Positions 59,767 to 64,000 of a DNA stretch of 64,000 bases are shown here, piece after piece. The notes beneath the pieces were generated by a model. It was not told the DNA's origin and searched no databases. It worked only from the letters and a program-made list of their open reading frames with translations. The DNA lies in the NCBI GenBank assembly GCA_965249815.1, contig CBDFMV010000002.1, forward strand, positions 620,001 through 684,000, given 5' to 3'. A program made the translations under genes and the position numbers. The first letter of the stretch is position 1; each line of letters starts with the position of its first letter. Source of the DNA: JAJAZB01 sp965249815 (GTDB lineage: Bacteria; Bacteroidota; Bacteroidia; Cytophagales; Spirosomataceae).

Positions 59767-59793
59767 CTCCGCCCGGTAGCCTTCCTTTGTCAG
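59731..59793. terminator. Perfect 24-bp inverted repeat spanning a gene end
   Basis: ctgacaaaggaaggctaccg (plus ggcg) at 59731-59754 is perfectly complementary to 59770-59793, with a 15-nt loop. The left arm is coding sequence of the SUI1 gene, and the right arm abuts the stop of the POT gene. It lacks a long U-tract. Confidence 0.8.
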
Positions 59794-61179
59794 TTACATT
59801 TCCCGTTCGCCGGAAAGCAGCGGCGTGGGTTCGACATCGGTCACGTAGTTTTTCTCCTTCAAAAACAGCGAGACGACGACGAACAGCACGAAGTTGACGC
59901 CCATGAGCACCACGAAAAACCAGTCGTAATCGGCGCCCTTGAAGCGGGAGAAAACCCCGCCGCTGGCGATGCTTCCGTTCATGAACGAAACGAAATAATT
60001 CCCCACCGAAACCATCAGCAGCCACACGGCCGTCATGAAACTTTTCATGGATTTGGGCGAGTGCGTGTAGGCGTATTCGAGGCCCGTGATGGACACGAGC
60101 ACTTCGCCCGCCGACAAAATCAGGTACGCCAGCACCTGCCACCACACCGAGGGCGTTTGGCCCGCATCGACCCGTTCCTGCACCAGCGCAATCACCACGA
60201 ACGAAAGACCCGTCAGCAACAACCCGGTGCCCAACCGGCGCAGCGGCGTAAACTTGATGCCCATGCGTTCGACCAGCGGGTAAATGCCGTAGGTAAAAAT
60301 GGGGATCATCGTCACCAGAAAGAAAGGGTTGACCGTTTGCACCTGCTCAGGCAGCACCGTGAAGCCCGGCCAGATTTCGCGGTTCAGTTTCGTAGCCTGC
60401 AACACCCACTCCGAGAGGTTTTGGTCCCAGAGCGCCCAGAAAACCGGAATGAACATGAACACCAGCAGAATCCGCCCGATGGCCTTGACGCCCTCCGGCT
60501 GGCCGAACGTCTGCCGGAAGCCCTCCCGAATGCCCACCGGCGGCACCCGCACGTAGCGTTTCCGACCCAGCCAGAAAATCAGCGTGGCCAGGGCCATCAG
60601 AAAACCCGGAACGCCGAAGGCCACGGCGGGACCGACGGTGGCGTAGAGGTAGGGAATGAGCACCGTGGCAACGACCGACCCGGCGTTGATGCTGAAGTAA
60701 AACCAGCCGTAGGCTTTCGACAGCAGGTGCTCATTGGACTTGTCGAACTGATCGCCCACGTTGGCCGAAACGCTCGACTTGATGCCCCCCGCGCCGATGG
60801 CAATCAGAATCAGCCCGAACGTGAACCAGGGCAGGTTGGTGTACGAGGCAGCCAGCACGGCGTTGCCGATGAAGTACAGGATGGAGATGTACAGAATGAC
60901 CTTGTACTTCCCAAAAATCCAGTCGGCGGCAATGCCGCCCACCATCGGCATAAAATAGGCGAGGGCTACGAAAAAGTGGACCTGGTCGTTGGCCTGGGCC
61001 TCAGCCGTGGCTTGCAGGGCCGGATTGTGGGCGGGGTTAAAAAACTGCGCCACCAGAAAGGTGCTCAGAATCGAACGCATTCCGTAAAAATTGAACCGTT
61101 CTGCCGCCTCATTGCCAATGATGTAGGGAACCGCCCTGGGGAAGGTTCCTTTTGCCTGAGTAGCGTTTGCCGAAGCCAT
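59794..61179 (-). CDS. POT/PTR-family proton-dependent peptide transporter
   Basis: The 461-residue MFS protein has 12 or more helices. The POT signatures include IIGNEAAERFNFYGMRSIL (ExxERFxYYG motif) and VGDQFDKSNEHLLSKAYGWFYFSINAGS (second PTR2 motif). It imports di- or tripeptides with protons across the inner membrane. Start MASANATQAKG at 61179. With two secreted S9 peptidases in the window, peptide use is a theme, though the genes are far apart. It is divergent from the M23 gene. Confidence 0.94.
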   Translation of the reverse strand: MASANATQAKGTFPRAVPYIIGNEAAERFNFYGMRSILSTFLVAQFFNPAHNPALQATAEAQANDQVHFFVALAYFMPMVGGIAADWIFGKYKVILYISILYFIGNAVLAASYTNLPWFTFGLILIAIGAGGIKSSVSANVGDQFDKSNEHLLSKAYGWFYFSINAGSVVATVLIPYLYATVGPAVAFGVPGFLMALATLIFWLGRKRYVRVPPVGIREGFRQTFGQPEGVKAIGRILLVFMFIPVFWALWDQNLSEWVLQATKLNREIWPGFTVLPEQVQTVNPFFLVTMIPIFTYGIYPLVERMGIKFTPLRRLGTGLLLTGLSFVVIALVQERVDAGQTPSVWWQVLAYLILSAGEVLVSITGLEYAYTHSPKSMKSFMTAVWLLMVSVGNYFVSFMNGSIASGGVFSRFKGADYDWFFVVLMGVNFVLFVVVSLFLKEKNYVTDVEPTPLLSGEREM

Positions 61180-61252
61180 GTCGGGGTTAGTGAATTGGTT
61201 AGAAAATGAAAATAAGGCAACTTTCGGCGAATTGCCAAATTGCCGTTTCCGA

Positions 61253-61951
61253 ATGACCCTGCCCGACTTGCTCCAGGCCCGGCCCGCCTTTGCCGCTGTA
61301 CTCCCGCCCACCGTGCTGGCCCGCCCACTGCGGCTCGACTTCACCGAAAAAAACGACGAACTCGATGCCGTCGAACTGACCGACACCCGCCGTTTTTCCG
61401 ACTACGTCTTCGGCAAACTCTGGGCGCACGACGCCACCGTGGGCTGGGGCGGCTACGACGAAGACCGCGTGCTCTACCGCCGTAGCGCGCACTTTCAGCG
61501 GGGCGACGAACCGCGCTCCGTTCACCTCGGCGTGGATTTGTGGGCCGACGCCGGCACGCCCGTCATGGCCCCGCTCGACGGCCTCGTCCACAGTTTTCAG
61601 GACAATGCGAACTTCGGCGACTACGGCCCGACGGTGATTCTTCAGCACCAACTGCCCTTCGTGGACCGCTTCGGCCCGAAGATGCTGCGGTTTTTCACGC
61701 TCTACGGCCACCTGTCGCGGGCGTCGCTGGGGGGTAAAAAAGAAGGGATGCCCGTGAAAGCGGGCGAGACGCTGGGCGAAATCGGCCCTTTTCCGGAAAA
61801 CGGCGATTGGCCCCCGCACCTGCATTTCCAGGTCATCGCCGACTTGCAGCGCTACTGGGGTGATTATCCGGGGGTGTGCGCTCCCTCGCAGCGGGAGGCA
61901 TTTTTAAGGAATTGCCCCGACCCGAATTTGATTTTGCGTTTTCCAAACTAA
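61253..61951 (+). CDS. M23-family peptidase (LytM-like)
   Basis: The 232-residue protein contains an M23 zinc endopeptidase domain with HLGVD (His91, Asp95) and HLHF (His189, His191), the four metal-site residues. It also has LYGHLSRASLG and VKAGETLGEIG, typical of the LytM fold. No signal peptide is visible from the ATG at 61253, which is unusual for a peptidoglycan hydrolase. A cytoplasmic or non-wall substrate is therefore possible. It is divergent from the POT gene. Confidence 0.85.
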   Translation: MTLPDLLQARPAFAAVLPPTVLARPLRLDFTEKNDELDAVELTDTRRFSDYVFGKLWAHDATVGWGGYDEDRVLYRRSAHFQRGDEPRSVHLGVDLWADAGTPVMAPLDGLVHSFQDNANFGDYGPTVILQHQLPFVDRFGPKMLRFFTLYGHLSRASLGGKKEGMPVKAGETLGEIGPFPENGDWPPHLHFQVIADLQRYWGDYPGVCAPSQREAFLRNCPDPNLILRFPN

Positions 61952-61989
61952 AAAGACCTAACAGGTTTTTGAAACCTGTTAGGTCTTTT
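61951..61989. terminator. Hairpin with GACCTAACAGGTTT core (second copy)
   Basis: Perfect 18-bp arms (61951-61968 and 61972-61989) with a 3-nt loop and four T at the end. The same 14-bp core occurs in the hairpin at 6653-6689. Confidence 0.85.
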
Positions 61990-62004
61990 CGGGCAAGTTG
62001 GTTT

Positions 62005-62619
62005 TCAATTCTTATCCGGCGTCACGTAGGTTTTGTTGCCGTTGGAGTTGACGTAGTAGTGACCACCCCGCGGACCTTCGTACAGTGTGCGGCCCTTGTC
62101 GTCTTTGCCAATGACCTTGTCGTCGCCTGCGGTTTGCTTCTGGGCGCTTCGGCTGGCCTGGGCCGGGCGGTCGTCTTTTTTCTTTTCGGCCTTCGTGTCG
62201 GCTTTGGCCACTTCCATTTTAGACTCCTTCTTGTCGGCCTTGTCGTCTTTTTTTGCGGCTTTTTCTTCTTTCTTATCCGCTTTTTCCCGTTTGCGGTCGG
62301 CCTTCTCGTCTTTGCCTTCGGCTTTGGCTTCCTCGGCCTGCTGGCGCTTCTTGTCGGCTTTGGTCTCTTTCTTGTCGGATTTATCGTCTTTCTTGTCCGC
62401 CTTGCCCTCTTTCTTATCCGCCTTGGCCATCTTGTCGTCGGCCTTGTCTTTTTTCTTATCGACTTTGGTCATTTTGTCGTCGGCCTTCTTGTCTTTTTTC
62501 TCGGCCTTCTCCTTTTTGTCTTTCTTATCCGACTGCGCGCGGGCGTCGAACGTCGCGAGTCCCAGCACGAGCCAGGTTACAGCAAAGAGGGTAATCAGGG
62601 CATTCAGGGAGCGTTTCAT
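62005..62619 (-). CDS. Lysine-rich exported protein with PBCV-type C-terminal motif
   Basis: The 204-residue protein has a signal peptide (SLNALITLFAVTWLVLGLATF). About 120 residues of Lys/Asp/Ala repeats follow (KADKKEGKADKKDDKSDKKE and similar). It ends in GRTLYEGPRGGHYYVNSNG, which matches the PBCV-specific basic adaptor motif (PF08789), a short module first named from chlorovirus proteins. The repeat region is highly charged and disordered, perhaps binding polyanions in the periplasm or at the surface. Confidence 0.75.
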   Translation of the reverse strand: MKRSLNALITLFAVTWLVLGLATFDARAQSDKKDKKEKAEKKDKKADDKMTKVDKKKDKADDKMAKADKKEGKADKKDDKSDKKETKADKKRQQAEEAKAEGKDEKADRKREKADKKEEKAAKKDDKADKKESKMEVAKADTKAEKKKDDRPAQASRSAQKQTAGDDKVIGKDDKGRTLYEGPRGGHYYVNSNGNKTYVTPDKN

Positions 62620-62748
62620 GGAAAAAATGGTTTGGAGTGGAATACGGATTGAAAATTGGCGCGAATGGCGCTGACTGACTGGTAAAAAAACGAGAAGTTT
62701 GCGGGCTTTCAATACAAGCGACCCCGTCTTTCTTCCTTTTCTCTAAGT

Positions 62749-63426
62749 ATGGAACAACACCGACAAGGCTCGGACTTTCTCCGCGACGTGGTCATTGGCC
62801 TGTCCGATGGCCTTACCGTGCCGTTTGCCCTGGCCGCGGGCCTGAGCGGGGCCGTGGCCGACACGGCCATCGTCGTGACGGCGGGCCTGGCTGAAATTGC
62901 GGCGGGCAGCATCGCGATGGGCCTCGGCGGCTACCTTGCCGGCCAAACTGAGCAGGAGCACTACGACGCCGAACTCCGCCGCGAGCACGAGGAAGTGCAA
63001 CGCGTGCCGGAGGTCGAGAAAGCCGAGGTGCGCGCTGTGCTGGCCGATTACGGCATCAGCGAAGACCTTCAGACTGCCGTGGCCGACGAGATGGCCCAAC
63101 ACCCCGACAAGTGGGTGGATTTCATGATGCGCTTCGAACTGGGGCTGGAAAAACCCGACATTCACCGGGCAAAAAAAAGCGCCGCCAACATCGGCCTTTC
63201 TTACGTGGTGGGCGGTATCGTGCCGCTGTCGCCGTATTTTCTTGCCGAAACCCCGCAACGTGGCCTGGTGTATTCCTGCCTCATCACCGTGCTGACGCTG
63301 CTCGTTTTTGGCTATTTCAAAAGCAAAGCCACCGGGCAACCACCCCTGGCCGGTGCCCTGAAAACCACCCTCATCGGTGCCTTGGCCGCCGGAGCTGCTT
63401 TTTTGATTGGCCGGGCGGTGGCGTAG
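62749..63426 (+). CDS. VIT1/CCC1-family iron/manganese transporter
   Basis: The 225-residue protein has five membrane helices. The opening sequence DVVIGLSDGLTVPFALAAGL and the AEIAAGSIAMGLGGYLAGQTE motif are characteristic of VIT1/CCC1. The cytoplasmic loop with Glu/His residues (EQEHYDAELRREHEEVQRVPE) binds transferred metal. It moves Fe2+ or Mn2+ out of the cytoplasm. It lies 129 bp from the divergent Lys-rich gene. Confidence 0.92.
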   Translation: MEQHRQGSDFLRDVVIGLSDGLTVPFALAAGLSGAVADTAIVVTAGLAEIAAGSIAMGLGGYLAGQTEQEHYDAELRREHEEVQRVPEVEKAEVRAVLADYGISEDLQTAVADEMAQHPDKWVDFMMRFELGLEKPDIHRAKKSAANIGLSYVVGGIVPLSPYFLAETPQRGLVYSCLITVLTLLVFGYFKSKATGQPPLAGALKTTLIGALAAGAAFLIGRAVA

Positions 63427-63493
63427 GGAAAGAAAAGAGTAAAGAGAAAAGGCACGTTGCATTTCGCTCTTCTCTTTTCTCTCTTCACTTCCC
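63426..63493. repeat. Purine/pyrimidine imperfect inverted repeat (second copy)
   Basis: gggaaagaaaagagtaaaga is answered by ttctcttttctctcttcact. The architecture and centre resemble 2508-2580. The right arm overlaps the photolyase stop. Confidence 0.6.
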
Positions 63494-64000
63494 TAACGCC
63501 GTTTTGTACACCTTCAGCACCCGTTCGCGGGCGGCTTCGTGGACGACGACGGGCCGGGGGTAATCGAGCGAGTTGAGTTCGGGCACCCAGCGACGAACGT
63601 ATTCGAGATTCGGGTCAAATTTTTGGGCCTGGAGCGTCGGGTTGAATACCCGAAAGTAGGGTGCGGCGTCGCAGCCGCTTCCTGCTGCCCATTGCCAGCC
63701 GCCGTTGTTGGCCGCCAGGTCGAAATCCAGCAGTTTTTTGGCAAAATACGCCTCGCCCCAGCGCCAGTCCACGAGCAGGTGTTTGGTCAGAAACGAGGCC
63801 GTCACCATCCGCACGCGGTTGTGCATGTAGCCCGTCTGGTTGAGCTGGCGCATCCCGGCGTCCACGAGCGGGTAGCCGGTGCGGCCGTCGCACCAGGCGG
63901 CAAAGTCGGCTTCGTCGTTGCGCCATTCGATGCGGTCGTATTCGGGCCGAAAGGCCCGCCCGCGCCCCACGTGCGGAAAATGATGGAGAATTTGAAAGTA
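63485..64000 (-). CDS. phr: Deoxyribodipyrimidine photolyase, C-terminal part
   Basis: The gene runs off the right edge: the frame is open to base 64000 (YFQILHHFPHVGRGRAF). The visible ~171 residues hold the FAD-binding core: WCDGRTGYPLVDAGMRQL, TGYMHNRVRMVTASFLTKHL, DWRWGEAYFAKKLLDFDLAAN and NGGWQWAAGSGCDAAPYFR. These are typical of class I CPD photolyases/cryptochromes, which repair UV dimers with light. (6-4) photolyase or cryptochrome cannot be excluded without the N-terminus. Confidence 0.92.
   Translation of the reverse strand, partial: YFQILHHFPHVGRGRAFRPEYDRIEWRNDEADFAAWCDGRTGYPLVDAGMRQLNQTGYMHNRVRMVTASFLTKHLLVDWRWGEAYFAKKLLDFDLAANNGGWQWAAGSGCDAAPYFRVFNPTLQAQKFDPNLEYVRRWVPELNSLDYPRPVVVHEAARERVLKVYKTALGK

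Noticed and set aside
1..64000. tRNA or rRNA genes
   Set aside because: No cloverleaf-like segment with a GTTCGA-type T-loop and matching acceptor stem, and no rRNA sequence, was recognised by eye; a tRNAscan run would settle it.

Overview
This window comes from a high-GC member of the Bacteroidota, most likely a Spirosoma/Larkinella-like member of the Cytophagales. The assignment is an inference from gene content: a Bacteroidota-type LeuRS, a sphingolipid-type serine palmitoyltransferase, a CdaA diadenylate cyclase, CreD with a small winged-helix regulator, DUF3667, a histone H1-like small protein and a POT transporter. Several genes also carry Bacteroidota sigma-factor promoters (TTG/TTTG about 19 nt before TAnnTTTG), and Shine-Dalgarno sequences are scarce. 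No rRNA, tRNA or CRISPR array was recognised.

Layout. 1-8.4 kb: the end of a DHA2 exporter, a TolC-like protein, a small acyl-carrier-protein pair, a secreted S9 peptidase, a sugar isomerase-like protein and a GapN-type dehydrogenase. 8.4-19.7 kb: CdaA, a Uma2 protein, a fused methylmalonyl-CoA mutase, DnaA, a FemAB/GNAT-like protein, DUF3108, a zinc aminopeptidase and RecA. 19.8-28.8 kb: membrane proteins (DUF3667, DgkA-like, DUF1361, CreD cluster), mannose-6-phosphate isomerase and LeuRS, which has an AT-rich in-frame insert. 28.85-35.6 kb: a toxin-antitoxin pair whose toxin is truncated, a two-component kinase with a membrane partner, gamma-glutamyltransferase and a GH16 lipoprotein. 35.7-45.6 kb: a co-directional surface-polysaccharide locus (hybrid kinase, receiver, HEAT protein, GT2 synthase, TPR/beta-barrel protein, unknown protein) facing an LTA-synthase-like enzyme. 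45.7-47.7 kb: a second S9 peptidase.

48.0-51.1 kb is a clear accessory island. Two AT-rich genes encode a CD-NTase and a TIR-STING protein, which together make a compact CBASS anti-phage system. Next to it lies a REP/RAYT transposon-like element with near-identical 52-53 bp inverted ends and a broken transposase. This is the most interesting part of the window. The chromosome also encodes the c-di-AMP synthase CdaA, so the STING sensor presumably has to ignore c-di-AMP.

51.1-64 kb: a GlxA-like regulator with DoxX and VOC genes, a biotin carboxylase gene carrying four +1 homopolymer frameshifts (pseudogene or sequence error), serine palmitoyltransferase, an H1-like protein, MaoC, SUI1, a POT transporter, an M23 peptidase, a lysine-rich secreted protein with a PBCV-type C-terminal motif, a VIT1-like transporter and the end of a DNA photolyase. 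Almost every gene junction carries a long inverted repeat from one of many different sequence families, and some of these run into coding ends.
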